A DNA stretch of 64,000 nt from Varanus komodoensis (GCF_004798865.1 NW_025336114.1:4103524-4167523); one strand, 5' to 3'; shown: positions 46,031 to 57,340, counted from the stretch's first letter. Made by a program: numbers and translations. The notes: generated by a model from the sequence alone, not told the origin.

Positions 46031-46366
46031 AACCCTAATATAGGGCTATAGTTCCACTGAAAAGAGGGCAATATTGGAAAAGCCTTCCTTGAGTCGCTTT
46101 TTCTGCACAGCTCACCATTTCTGCCCATTCTAAACACATTCCAAACATCAAAATCATACCATGACACCTCATTTTTCTAACCCTAACCCTTCTTTGATGC
46201 ACACCCCTAACCCTAATATAGGGTGAAAGTTCCATTGAAAAGATGGCAATTTTGAAAAAGCCTTCCTTGAGTCGCTTTTTCTGCACAGCTCACCATTTCT
46301 GCCCATTCTAAACACATTCCAAACATCAAAATCATGCCAGGATGCCTCCTTTTTCTAACCCTAATG
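46031..46366. repeat. 178 bp tandem duplication with CCCTAA (telomere-like) motifs
   Basis: Two units start aaccctaatataggg at 46031 and 46209 and share gagtcgctttttctgcacag, ctcaccatttctgcccattc and caaacatcaaaatcat. Each unit begins and ends in ccctaaccctaa-type strings. The second unit is cut off by the hAT insertion. Confidence 0.92.
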
Positions 46367-46753
46367 CAGTGATGGTGAACCTTTTAGAGACCAAGTGCCC
46401 AAACTGCAACCCAAAACCCACTTGTTTATCGCAAAGTGCCAACACTGCAATAAAACCTGAAAACAGGTTTCAGTTTCAAAAAAACAACTCACAGCCCGTC
46501 CAATCAATATATGTCCTTGGCAGTGCACTGACCGGTCATACGAAAGCTGGGACGAGTCGCGGCTAATGAGTCGCAGCTCGTGACATCAGTGCCTGGTGCC
46601 ACGACTCCTTTCAGAGCATGTGCATGGCCCCTGTGTGCGCTGTTATCCGATGCTCAGCTGCCGGGGCGATGTGGGGGCGACTTGGCTTGCGTGCTGACAG
46701 AGAGGGCTCTGCGTGCCCACTGTGGCACGCGTGCCGTCGTTTCACCACCACTG
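46367..46753. mobile_element. Complete hAT-type MITE (387 bp) with 8 bp target duplication
   Basis: The ends CAGTGATGGTGAA and (reversed) CAGTGGTGGTGAA are inverted repeats. The flanking 8-mers ccctaatg (46359-46366) and ccctagtg (46754-46761) are a near-perfect target-site duplication, diagnostic of hAT. The interior is CpG-rich with no transposase, so it depends on an autonomous partner. Open frames on minus (46611-46994) fall inside and are not genes. Confidence 0.88.
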
Positions 46754-47654
46754 CCCTAGTGCATTGCTGCAACCTAGCTATGCATGTGGATGTCTGTGCA
46801 AGTGAGGGAGCAGGCAGTGCCAGGGACAGTGAATGGCAGAAGACACCTGGATGCCAAGGGGTGGGAGGTGGGGGATAGTATGCAACTACAGCTGGCGGGC
46901 AGCAGAGCTTGTGCAGGGATTGACACAGCCTGCCCACACCGATGTGCTTTGTGTGCATGACTGCAGGCAGGAGGCAACCCATGGCAGTGTGCATGAGTCT
47001 GGTGTACAGGGAAGCCCTGGATGACCTGCAAGGGAGGACTGTGGGAGTGGACTGATATGTTTATATACTGGCACAGAGCACTGCAGCGGCAAAAGTGCTA
47101 GTCCAGTAAGTAAGCAGTTGCTTTAGCTGAAGGGGGGGGGGTAAATAAAAGGGAATGGCTATGGACAGGGAAGTGTGCGGACCAATGAAAGAGAGAAAGG
47201 CAAGGTAGGCACCTAAGCAGTGCACCCTGGGAATGAATTACACAGAATTACACTTATCTTAATGGCCCATCTGTACTTTTGAAACAATGAACTCTGCTAG
47301 TTTGTGCTTATTAATCTTACAAGGAACTAGAGTGTACGATTTTTTGTTTGTAGGCATTCTTGTACTGAAGTTGTACAGAAGGGTGTATAATTTAGAAAAC
47401 AGAAACACAAGCGGAGTATCCTCCACTGCAAAAGAAGGGCAACTAGTCACCATACAGGTTATATGCAGCAGTCCTGCACTGAGTCCATGTAGTCTAGGGC
47501 TGTATACTCTCCTTGGCAGGAGCTTTTCCAACTTCTTGGGCATGGATGAGGTCCCAGTACAGTACCTGAAAACTTCTGTTATGCAAAGCTTAATTATTCT
47601 GTTGCACCGAGCCATTCCAATGTTTTATGCATGTGGTTAGTACCAAGAATAGTT

Positions 47655-48260
47655 TGGAAACTGCTGTTGGCCCAGAATAGGGCTGCAAGAGTAACCGGTC
47701 CCGCTTGTTTAAAAAGCCACAGTCTAAATGCTACCATCCACATCAGGTGTCTAATGTCTCACCTAGTCATGTCTGGTGGGATCAATTTCAGTTAATGAGA
47801 CTTGGTCTCACTTATGTGACCCATCAACTACCCTGTCCCTGTGGAGGATCTTAATCATTGCTTGGGTCCCGTAGTGGGCTGGATGGAGGCCAATTTGAAT
47901 TCCGGCAAGATGGAAGTACTGTGGGTAGGTGGGTCACAGGAGCTTTAAACAGGCTGCTTGCCTGTTTTGGATATGGCTGCACCCTCTCTAAAGGAACAGC
48001 TGAATAGCCTGGGTGGGCTTCTAGTTGCGTTGTCACTGGAGGCTCAGATGGCCTTGGTGGCTGAGAGTGCCTTTTTTCCACCTTCAGCTGGAATACCAGC
48101 TGTGGCTGTTCCTGGACTAAGGCAGTTTGACCACAGTGGTTCAGACACTGGTAAACACAAAACTAGATTATTGTAACAAGCTCTGAGTGGGACTATACAT
48201 TTGGCCTTGGTCAGAAAGTTACAGCCGTTGCAGTGTGCATTCAGGGTGCTATTAACTGGG
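47655..48260 (+). mobile_element. L2-clade LINE fragment (reverse transcriptase end), decayed
   Basis: ctggatggaggccaatttga, gaagtactgtgggtaggtgg, tgggtgggcttctagttgcg, and a stretch translating LTTVVQTLVNTKLDYCNK match the L2 RT pattern 'LNTEKTEVL..VG..LGV..LVTSRLDYCNALY'. Many stops and frame changes. Confidence 0.6.
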
Positions 48261-48682
48261 GCCTCTTTTCAACAACATATCATATCCATGTTTTTAAAAA
48301 GTGCATTGCCTGCCATTAAGCTACTGGATGTTTACAAATTTGTTGCAAACAAACTTAGAATGTTTTGAACAACCCTGAACAACTTAGAATTGGGATAACA
48401 CAAAGATCACTTTACAAGGCTTGGATGATGCATTTGTAAGAGTGCCATGTGGCCTCATATCATACTTCCCTCTGATATTAGACAGCCATCTACTCTTCAG
48501 AAGCCTGCTTAAAACCCAGAAGCCAGCATAGTTATAGCTGCATTTCTGAGCACTGATTATGGGACTGACTGCATTAGTATATTGCTACTACATTATCCAC
48601 TTTGAGAATTCTATTGTGGAGATTGGAGACAAATTTCTGTAAAAATACTAATAAGGCTTTGGTTTTCTATGAATTGCTGATA

Positions 48683-49372
48683 GAACATAAGAGCACAAGC
48701 ACCCCCATGCTGGATTAGACCAATGGTTCATCTAGTCCAGCACTTTAATTCACATGGGGGCAACCAGCTATCCACAGGATTTCTTGAGCAAAATGGGTGC
48801 AAGACTTGCACCTGTCCAAGCTCCTTGGCAACTGGTGCATTCAGGCATGCTGGCTCTGATAATGGAGATAACACACATATAACCAAGCTAGTAGCCACTG
48901 ATAGCCTCCTCCTCCATGAATTTGTCCAATCCCCTGCTTTACAGCCATCCAAAGCCATTACTACTTCCTGTGGCAGTGAATTTCATAGTTTAACTATGTG
49001 AAAAAGTTGTTCCTTTTATCTGTTCCAAACCTTCCACCAATCAGTTTCATGGGATGACCCACCTGAAAATCTAGTAATATGGGAGTGGGAGAAAAATGTC
49101 TCCCTCTCCACTTTCTTCACATCATGCATAACTTTAAATGCTTCTGTCATGTCTCCCTTTACTCACCCTTTTTCTAAGCTAAACCATCTAATGCTCATAG
49201 AGGGGTTGCTCCAACCCCTTGTTCGTTTTAGTTGCCCTTCTCTGCACTTTATGTAACACAATAATGCCCTTTTTCAGGTAAGGTTACCACAATATTCTAA
49301 GTGTGCCTACACCAAAATTTTGTTTAAGTGGAGTATAATCTTGACAGTTTTATTTCCAATTCTGTTCCCAAT
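48683..49372 (-). mobile_element. CR1 LINE 3' end (antisense), about 0.7 kb
   Basis: tagaacataagagcacaagc, atgctggattagaccaatgg, ttcatctagtccagcacttt, agccactgatagcctcctcc, gaatttcatagtttaactat, ggagaaaaatgtctccctct and tagttgcccttctctgcact are antisense landmarks of the reptilian CR1 3' end. The element's 3' terminus is at about 48683. Confidence 0.85.
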
Positions 49373-49628
49373 TATATTGAACATAGAGTACACCCATTGA
49401 AATCAATGCGACAATTACAACTAACTTAAGTTTCATGGCTTTCAATGGTTTTATTCAAGAGATGACCAACTCTGTATCCAACACAGTGATTTTAGGCTCT
49501 ATCATACCTGAATTGCACTGATGGTCATTTATCGAGTTACCCACATAACTTTGTTGTAGGGCAGCATACAAGTGTTACTGATAAATTATGTGATTCACCC
49601 TGAAGCATGGCCCCCAAAGTACAATAGG

Positions 49629-49742
49629 GATGGGCAATTTGTAAACTCCCCCCCACCCATGATGTTGGAGTGCAATTCTTTTGCACTGGCTATGCTGCCT
49701 AAACCTGCAATCCATCAACATTTGGAGGGCTACAAATTGTAT
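49629..49742. repeat. Short palindromic interspersed repeat, 'CTACAACTCCC' family
   Basis: gatgggcaatttgtaaactc, atgatgttggagtgcaattc and catttggagggctacaaatt show the family's inverted halves. Confidence 0.5.
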
Positions 49743-49939
49743 TGTGATAGCTAGTCTAGACTAGTAAAAACAACAGAGTCTTATGGCAACTTCAAGTTTA
49801 ATTTATTCCGGCATAAACTTTCGTGTACTATTATACCACTATAGTTCAGAAAAGCTTACACCAGAATAAACTACTTGGTCTTCAAGGTGCCACAAGAGTC
49901 GTAGAGGAAGTTAGTGCACTAACCAGTTCTTTAAATACT

Positions 49940-50340
49940 CTCCTCTCCCCACCCACCCTCTTTCCGCCCTATCGTTAGTGATCCTTGAGGAGCGAAAACG
50001 GCGCCCCCGGAATGGGAATCTAGAGCATTTCCCTCTCGCTAGAAATGCAGTTGTGGATATTAGCTGAGCCGAAGCCAGGATATCCCGCCACTACGACTCC
50101 TCTACAGCCATTCCTCGCGAACAAGATTACGCTGGGACAGGAAGTCATCCCTGCGAGGGACCCCGATCTTCCGGTCCTTTAAAACGGGCCTGCCCCGCCC
50201 TCAAGTGGCGGTAGGAAAGATTCGGGATCGTGCCAACAACAGTGAGGACGCTCTAGCCGCCTTCTCTACTGCTCGTCTGGAGGGTGGAAACCAGAGAGAG
50301 AGAAAAAAATGAACCTCAGTTATAACCAACCAAACTGCCC
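49940..50340. promoter_or_regulatory. GC/CpG-rich block upstream of EIF6, possible alternative promoter or noncoding first exon
   Basis: A local rise in CpG and GC content contains several ETS-like motifs (ggaagt near 50140, cttccgg near 50168), a GC box-like cctgccccgccc near 50192 and no open frame of note. Human EIF6 has noncoding 5' exons, so a first exon here spliced to exon 51480 is possible (a candidate donor is ggcg/gtagga near 50208). It could equally be the promoter of a divergent noncoding transcript. The call rests on composition and motifs only. Confidence 0.4.
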
Positions 50341-50984
50341 CTTTTGTGATGTAATGAAGCTATTGCTCAACTGTTGATTGTAGGGACCGGGGAAGTGATC
50401 ACTCATACGGTCTGGCTGAGGAAATCTCCAGGTTAAACTGGGAAAATTTTTAACTACCCCCCCCCCCCCGCTTGAGCGGATTTAGTATTCTCTAGAAATT
50501 AGGGATTTCAGCGTAGCTTTGACTGGGCTGCAACTTGACTAACAAAAAGTTGCATGCTTGTTCTACAGTCGCAGGGTTTTTTTAACGTTATATACAGCAT
50601 TAAGAAAATTTGGCCGATACATCCCCACATCGCCGGTTGGGGCACCCAACCTGTAACTGGCTTAGGACAGCCCTGCAACGCAGGCTATTACTACACTGAA
50701 GAATGAGGATGAAAGATGAGTCTGAGCCTGATCTCAGTTTCCAGCCCCAAACAAAAATCAGCCGCTTACAGCGTACCTCTTCAGACGCCTTCTGAGCCCA
50801 AGCGCAGCGCGCAGAAGCCTTGCCTTCCTGTATGCTGTGAAATGTTTTCTCAAACAAAAACCATGTCCCCCGCTTCCGTAAGGATACCCGAATTAGGACA
50901 TCAAGAAACTGCTGCCTTGTTGACAGCGTGAGACCGCTGCCCCAGCTAAATAACGCATTTTTTTCAGATAGGTAGCCATATTAG

Positions 50985-51152
50985 GATACAGTCCTAAACA
51001 TATTTAGACAAAAGTCGCACAACTCCCAACATCCCCTAGACTGGTTTTTCTGTCTAAACAGAACTAGGATTGCACGTTTAGTCTCTTGCAAAAAAAAGAT
51101 ATTGGGAATTCTAAGCCTTTTCTTTCTAAACTTGCATAGGATTGCGCCTCAA
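50985..51152. repeat. Tandem 'GCAATCCTA'-type ends just upstream of the EIF6 promoter
   Basis: ggatacagtcctaaacatat ... ctaaacagaactaggattgcac, then ctttctaaacttgcatagga ttgcgcc: one fold-back copy followed by a second right half. They lie 200-400 bases upstream of the EIF6 promoter. Confidence 0.55.
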
Positions 51153-51359
51153 GTCATTATACTCCATGAAAGTTTACGCCATATTAAATTTGTCATCCAG
51201 TAATTGTAGCCTAACTAGCAAATACTCTCGATTCCGCGGATGGCTCTTGCTTTCATCGGCCTGAGGGGAAAAAGACTCCCACCCCTAACATATCCGGAAA
51301 ATACCCTCAGTTTGTCAGTCTAATTATAATAATCTATGACTGATGGAGGCGGCGGGATT

Positions 51360-51479
51360 GCAGGAGAGTTGACGTCATTCCGCTTCCGGACGACGGGCTC
51401 GGTCCTCCGTCCGCGTGTCTAGGAAACGGGCAAAGAGCGGCTCGGGCTTCTTCTTCCTTTTGCTGCTCCTCGTTCGGTT
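51360..51479 (+). promoter_or_regulatory. EIF6: EIF6 core promoter / 5' UTR (CRE and ETS-type motifs)
   Basis: GC- and CpG-rich sequence with no TATA box precedes the EIF6 start. A full palindromic CRE (TGACGTCA) lies at 51370-51377, followed within ten bases by an ETS/GABP-type TTCCGG (51384-51389). A long pyrimidine tract (about 51447-51475) leads into the ATG, whose context atggcgg also resembles a YY1 motif. This layout is usual for vertebrate housekeeping genes. The start of transcription is not visible directly. Confidence 0.6.
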
Positions 51480-51586
51480 ATGGCGGTCCGGGCCAGCTTC
51501 GAGAACAACAACGAGATCGGTTGCTTCGCCAAGCTCACTAACGCCTACTGCCTGGTGGCCATCGGAGGCTCAGAGGGCTTCTACAG
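51480..51586 (+). CDS. EIF6: EIF6 coding exon 1
   Basis: The ATG at 51480 stands in gttatggcg. The donor gtgacg follows 51586, leaving two bases of a Ser codon. It reads [19 protein letters not shown] and [14 protein letters not shown]. The exon is CpG-rich, unlike the rest of the gene, as expected for a promoter-proximal exon. Confidence 0.97.
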
Positions 51587-54500
51587 GTGACGGGGGGGCC
51601 GGGCCTCGTTCGGGTTCCCACGCTTCCTTCCCACAGCGAAGGGTCCCCTTGAAGAGCCGGCCGCCTCGAGCTTTTGTTCGAGGGCGGAAGCTGCGGGCGC
51701 CTTTCCTTCGGTCGAGGATGCCCCTCGTTAGCGTTTCCTGGTTGGAAGCCGGGATGCAGCCCTTGTCGAGGGTCAGTGTAGCGCACTGATGAATGTTGGA
51801 TTCGGTCTCGAGAGACCCGGGGCTAGGCCCCAGTGGACCATGAGAGTTACTGAGCGACTTTGGGCCGGTCACAGACTCACCCTAACCTACCTCACCAGGT
51901 TGTTGTGAGGAGAAAACGGAGAGAATTCTGTGAACTGCCTTGGGTTTGTTGATAGGAAAAAGGTGAAGTAAATAAGTAAATAGAGTTGATAAGGTCGTAG
52001 ACATGAGAGAAACACTGCTGTAGTTATCCCATGAAGTCGTCCTCACAGCCAAGAACATTGATCAAGTTTACAGAGAATCCATTAAGGTGGTTTTTCCTGT
52101 CCGTGGTGATTCTTGATGATCGATTTTTGTGTTCTTATTCACTGTATTTAGGAACTTTTGTAATCCACTTGGAGAGTTCTCCGACTAATTTAATGTATAA
52201 TATTAAATAAAAAATAAGCCCCCGTTTTTCATCTTTAGAAAATAAGAAATGGGAAAGGATACCGGGCTTTCCCTAATTCTGAAAGAGCAATCTGATCCAT
52301 GTTCAGACAGAGATAATTCCTACAGCTTCCTGCATTACTCAAGCTTGCTGTGTCAGCATAATTAGCCATGCTTAGAAATATAGGAATGATTTCTGTCTAA
52401 ATTCTGGATATGTTTCACTCAGCCTTGCTGGGAGTTCCAGGTTATGCATAGGATTACATCCCTAATGACTCACCATGTACTCACAGTTTCTATTGTGTAT
52501 TGATTTAAGCACTGTCTGGCACTTAAATCTCCCATACTGGTAGTAAATACAATGTTCTGCTTTTTTATATATGCTGTAATGAATGTGTTTGCTTTGGAGA
52601 TGCCACAAGGCCTTTAGTTTTGTGATGCAGCAAGGTTTGTTAGCTTGCAGGCTAATCCTTTCCTAAAGTTCTTGCAGGTTTTTCTATGTTGTATGTGGTT
52701 TTACAATATTGAAAAGCTCTGTTCTGCTGTATTTCAGTGTCTTTGAAGGGGAGCTTTCTGATACAATTCCTGTAGTTCATGCTTCTATTGCTGGATGTCG
52801 GATCATAGGGAGAATGTGTGTGGGTAAGACAAATTGATTCTGTGTGCATTTTGTTGTAAGCTGCCTTATAAGGTGAAATATAAACATTTTTAAAAGTGAA
52901 ATAATTAACTTAATAAAACTGTTATAACATAATAACTTAGTGCTTCAGGTGTTAGTTTGCTAGGTATATATTTTTGCATTTATTATACTGTATTTTTATG
53001 TCTGACAATGGTAGTTTGTAATGGGAGAAGACAGAGGGTTGTCCTTTCCCTATAATGTATATGGCTTGGTTTACCTACAATATTTGCTTTGCATATTCAT
53101 TTCTGTAATCCAGCAATTCCTTGACTGCAGCATGCTATAGTCCAGGGAAAGGACAACAAGAGTTACAACAACAGTGCTATCAGAGTTGGACTAGTCTTCT
53201 TGCCTTTTGGCCCTATGGTTTCTTGTATGATATGGAAGTTCATAAACTGGGAAAAAATGAAGGTAGAAATTTAGAGCCATTATTCGTGAATCTTAAGTAG
53301 AATTGTCTTTGTTTTTGGTTTTAAGGAAATAGGCATGGGTTATTAGTCCCAAACAATACAACAGACCAGGAGCTTCAGCACATCCGAAACTCCCTTCCAG
53401 ACTCTGTGCGAATTCAGCGAATAGAAGAACGCCTCTCTGCCTTGGGAAATGTCACTACATGCAATGACTATGTTGCACTTGTTCATCCAGACATTGACAG
53501 AGTAAAGGAGTTTTTATACGAATTTTTCAGCAGCTAGCACTTTGTTACCAATAAATGTTTATTAGCAGGAATTTGGAAGAGATTCTCTCTCCCATGCAGA
53601 CTTTTACAATTGAGTGGGCTTTGCTACAAGCAGCTGTATCATTTTTTCAGAATAATTGGTATGCATGGTATGGGCCTTGAGCTCGCAATTGTGGCAGTGA
53701 CCATTTTAATTTTAATCCTCTAAGCAGACTGACCACCGTACTACTTTTGGGGTGAGGCAAAGAAAAAGTTCAAAAAGAAGAAAAAATTGAAGAAACTAGA
53801 GAACAAGAATAGAACTAAAAACTAGAAAAGGAGTCAGAAGATGAAAATGATTGTGTAGCAAATGCTTTAATGAGCCAAAGAATGTTTTCTAGTCCTGAAA
53901 TCTGCCTACTCAGCTTACTGTCTCAGTAAAGTGACAATTCCAATATAGAAAAGGCATTTGAGTGTATCTCTGTCCTCTGCCTTAGATTATTCACATGTTA
54001 TTTCTGGTTTATGATTTCTCTGCATACCAGGAAGAAGCACTCTATTAGTTATATGATTGCATTCCAGGATTATTTACTTTCTGAATTATTACACAGAAGT
54101 TTGAAAAGTTATGTGACTGACTAGCCAAACTTGGAACTAACCTCCCCTTGGAGGCAAGTTATATCTTCATCTGTTATTAGCCATAGTTTTAAATGTTTTC
54201 AATGTTTGTTTTTTATTTATAGGAGACAGAAGAGATTTTGGCAGATGTACTAAAAGTAGAAGTATTCAGACAGACAGTAGCGGACCAAGTACTAGTAGGA
54301 AGCTACTGTGCATTTAGCAACCAAGGGGGGCTGGTGCACCCTAAGACATCCATTGAAGACCAGGATGAGCTCTCGTCATTGTTGCAAGTCCCACTTGTGG
54401 TAAATACTGTTTCTCTTTACATTTCAGAGTTTCCTATACAGTAAAGCGTATGTCAAGCTGAGTCTTTGAAATGTTCTGACATCACTGAATTTGTGTGTAG

Positions 54501-57340
54501 GTGGGCAATGCATGCAGAATCCTACCCCTTGTGTCACCGTAGACATACCTTAATTCTGAATAGGAGATCCTTGTTGCATCTGCTTCTTGGGTTCTGCAGT
54601 ATGGGGCTGGACAATATGTAGAAGTGCAGTAAGACTGGCCTTTCCCAAGTAGAATTACGCATGAACAAAATGGTGTGCTCATAAAAGAAATAGAAGCCAC
54701 AAAAAAGGATTGGATGCTTCAGAAGAAGTTGAGGGATATAGCTGTGATAACTTATTTTTCATGTCATGTGAGACATGCTATAAGACAAAATTGAGGGGGG
54801 TAGTATTTTTAGAAATGGTGTGCATGGAGGGCATTGGAGAGGGGACTGAGAAGAATCTTGAAAATAATAACCTGAAGATAAAATTGCTTAAAAATGAAAT
54901 GGCAGTATGTTGAGAGAATGCCAGTCCAACCTGTGTGACTAAATGTGTGTGTTTCTTTGCCCGTAACAGGCAATGAAAGTTCTTTCCAGTGTTAATGATT
55001 AAAATGATTTTCAGAAGGATTTTTGTGGAACAGAATCAAGGTTTTCCATGTGTGGCTAAAAAAGTAGCACCTTAAGTGCTTGTAATAATGCTGCTGCTTG
55101 TCCTAGAATAGTGCAAAGAAAATTTTGGAATGCTAAATTTTGTCATTGTTAATGTAACTCTTCAGCCATTTAATCTTATTCATATGCCTCTAAGAATCCT
55201 ATCAAATTTTGAAAATATTCCATGCACTATTCATGTTAAAAGCTAGGTTGATAACAGATCAGTTAGTATCTTTGCTTTCTCGTTAAATAATCCATCTGAA
55301 CAGAACAGTGGGGAAGAGACTTCTTAACCCATTTCTCTTTATTCCTTTTTAGTTCTGAATAGCTTTCTGCAGTTTTCTTTCCCATTCATGGGTGCATTCC
55401 CATATCTTACCTTCAACTTCCTCTCCGCAACTGAAAAAGCAGCTGGCAAACATTGGTCATGTTTGCCTGACACAACAACCCACCCCGAGAATGAGCAGCT
55501 CAGTGTAGATTGTTTGTGGAACAGCCCAACGTGTTCTTAACATGGGTTGTCCGTTACCACCTCCTGTGGGTAACTCTGCAGGCTTGTCAGCAAGATCCAT
55601 CTTGTCTTGCAACAGCAGCGGCTTTTACATTTGCCACAGATGTAAGATCACTTTTCAGTCTTTGAAGTGCCAGCCCCTTCAAGTGCCCCAGTACTTGTTT
55701 ACCACCACCATTTTTTACCATTAAAAATGCACCCGAGATTTGTGTAAATTTTAATTCTGTTTATTCAGAATTGCACAGGTGCACAATTCCTACTAACCCA
55801 AATGCAAGGCAGTGTCTAGTCTGTATCCTGGATGGTGTCTCCTCTTAAAGTACAGGGAGTCTTATCAATAGACATAGACAAAGTAAAGCTACAAATAGCC
55901 TTGTGGATTCAGTTTTCATTTAACAGTTGTCCAATTCAAGTGAGAAGCAATGCTGCAAAGGGATCTTTGTGAAATGGGATGACATTTCTTTGCCACCTTT
56001 GCAGTGAGATCCACTAGCTTTTTTTGTTTAGACCTTGCTATTCTCAGTGTCCTCCACCTTTTTCTGATAATCTAGATGTTCAGGAAAATGGAAAAGTGTG
56101 AGCCAACCCTTTTATGAAAGCACAGACTTCTGACAATTGTAAAACCTTAGGCTTCCTTTTAAAATAGATCTTTTAGCAGGGACATAAACAGTGTTCTGGA
56201 GGACTTTGTTCTTGCTGACTGCTTAAATACGTTATTTAAAATATTTATCTTACATTTCCACTAAAATGTACTCAAGGCAACTATTTAACTTGGTTCTAGA
56301 CAATCAATTTCAAATAAGTTAATTAATCCTGACCTGTTATGCATATATATATGAGAGGAGATCTTCTAGTGGTGATACACTATTACTTTTACAGAATAAA
56401 ATAAAATCTCATAGCCCTTCATGGGACTTAATACCTTTGGTGCTCTCTTTTTTGCCAGGCTGGGACTGTTAATCGTGGCAGCGAGGTGATTGCTGCTGGA
56501 ATGGTTGTGAACGACTGGTGTGCCTTCTGTGGGTTAGATACAACCAGCACAGAGTTATCAGTTATTGAGAATGTCTTCAAGCTCAATGAAGCACAGCCAA
56601 GTACCATTGCCACCACTATGAGAGATTCTTTGATTGACAGGTAAATCAAATATTCTTTGGCTCTGAAATCAGCCAAATGCATCAAGGTGGGGCGGGAGTC
56701 AGGCAGGCAGGACTCATATTTAATTATTTAATTACATTTCTGTGCTGCCCCATAACCTGAAGGTTCATATGGCTTTCCTACCACTGCTTACAAATGGTAC
56801 TCATTTGACTTTGTTCAAGTCTTCCTACAACAGCTTACTGCTTTGTGTTATAACAAGATCATCAGTTTCATAGGAAATATTTCTATCATTTACAAAGGGG
56901 AAAATTAAATTTATCTCACTCATACTTTTTGTTGGGCAGTTAACATTTGGATTGAAGTTTCCATGACTTTAATCTTTTAAAGTTATTATTTTTGAAAGTT
57001 TTAAAAATTCTCAGCCCTGCTCAGATCTACTACCAATTTGCACACCGTGTGCTGTATTACTGATGTACAAAATTATCAAAGGACTTTTTGTATTTACATG
57101 ACATATTGGATAATGTGAATGAAAATTCTGCTCTGGTGTTAATGTATACAGAATGGCAAGCTCCATCTCTGCAGCTGATGCTTCTACTTTGAAGTAGTAA
57201 CCTTCAGTAGTCATTCCAGTGTGTGAAAGATTTTGAAGTCTCATTGGAACTTCCCTGATTTTTAGATATGAAAATTGCTGGAGCCCTTTAAGTGTTTTTG
57301 GCTAACCTTTCTTTCTATTCACTTTTATAGCTTGACATGA
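51480..57340 (+). CDS. EIF6: EIF6, complete coding sequence in six exons
   Basis: eIF6 binds the 60S subunit at the face that joins 40S, blocks premature association, and is needed in the nucleolus for 60S biogenesis; it is released by SBDS/EFL1. Exons 51480-51586, 52738-52823, 53326-53501, 54223-54399, 56459-56640 and 57331-57340 join to 245 codons plus TGA, exactly the human length. The protein is a pentein-type five-fold alpha/beta repeat and nearly identical to mammals: [113 protein letters not shown] and [17 protein letters not shown]. The C-terminus reads [13 protein letters not shown], with Thr where mammals have the regulatory Ser235. The last exon adds only the end of Ser243 plus Leu-Thr and the stop, as in human. 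Confidence 0.98.
51838..51990 (+). repeat. tRNA-derived SINE, 5'-truncated, in EIF6 intron 1
   Basis: ccatgagagttactgagcga, ctttgggccggtcacagact, aacctacctcaccaggttgt and tail ggtgaagtaaataagtaaat follow the squamate SINE body. Confidence 0.75.
51991..52737. other. EIF6: EIF6 intron 1, right part
   Basis: No named feature except a weak 'GCAATCCTA'-type right end (tatgcataggattaca, about 52444). Confidence 0.4.
52738..52823 (+). CDS. EIF6: EIF6 coding exon 2
   Basis: The acceptor is gtatttcag and the donor gtaaga. It reads [19 protein letters not shown] then [10 protein letters not shown]. 86 bases; the first base completes Ser and the last base starts Gly. Confidence 0.97.
53326..53501 (+). 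CDS. EIF6: EIF6 coding exon 3
   Basis: The acceptor is gttttaag and the donor gtaaag. It reads [36 protein letters not shown] and [19 protein letters not shown]. The phase matches the neighbouring exons. Variants against human (TVQIRRVEE to SVRIQRIEE) are conservative. Confidence 0.97.
54223..54399 (+). CDS. EIF6: EIF6 coding exon 4
   Basis: The acceptor is tatttatag and the donor gtaaat; 59 codons. It reads [36 protein letters not shown] and [19 protein letters not shown], ending VPLV. The open frame continues a little into the intron but the splice phase to exon 5 is unambiguous. Confidence 0.97.
54400..56458. other. EIF6: EIF6 intron 4, nothing recognised
   Basis: A 2 kb AT-rich intron without nameable repeats. 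Introns 2 (52824-53325) and 3 (53502-54222) also show nothing. The A-rich 53755-53830 is low complexity. Confidence 0.4.
56459..56640 (+). CDS. EIF6: EIF6 coding exon 5
   Basis: The acceptor is tttttgccag and the donor gtaaat. It reads [38 protein letters not shown] and [19 protein letters not shown]. The codon for Thr235 (56615-56617) replaces the Ser seen in mammals. Confidence 0.97.
57331..57340 (+). CDS. EIF6: EIF6 last coding exon (very short coding part)
   Basis: After acceptor cttttatag the exon gives c ttg aca tga, finishing Ser243, Leu, Thr and the stop. Too short for ORF detection, but the phase and the human C-terminus DSLT fix it. The 3' UTR follows. Confidence 0.93.

Noticed and set aside
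46611-46994. A 127-residue open frame on minus
   Set aside because: It lies mostly inside the hAT MITE and its flank; the Ala/Arg/His-rich content comes from CpG-rich element sequence.
50716-50931. A 71-residue open frame on + near the EIF6 upstream island
   Set aside because: No motif and no good start context; likely chance in GC-richer sequence.
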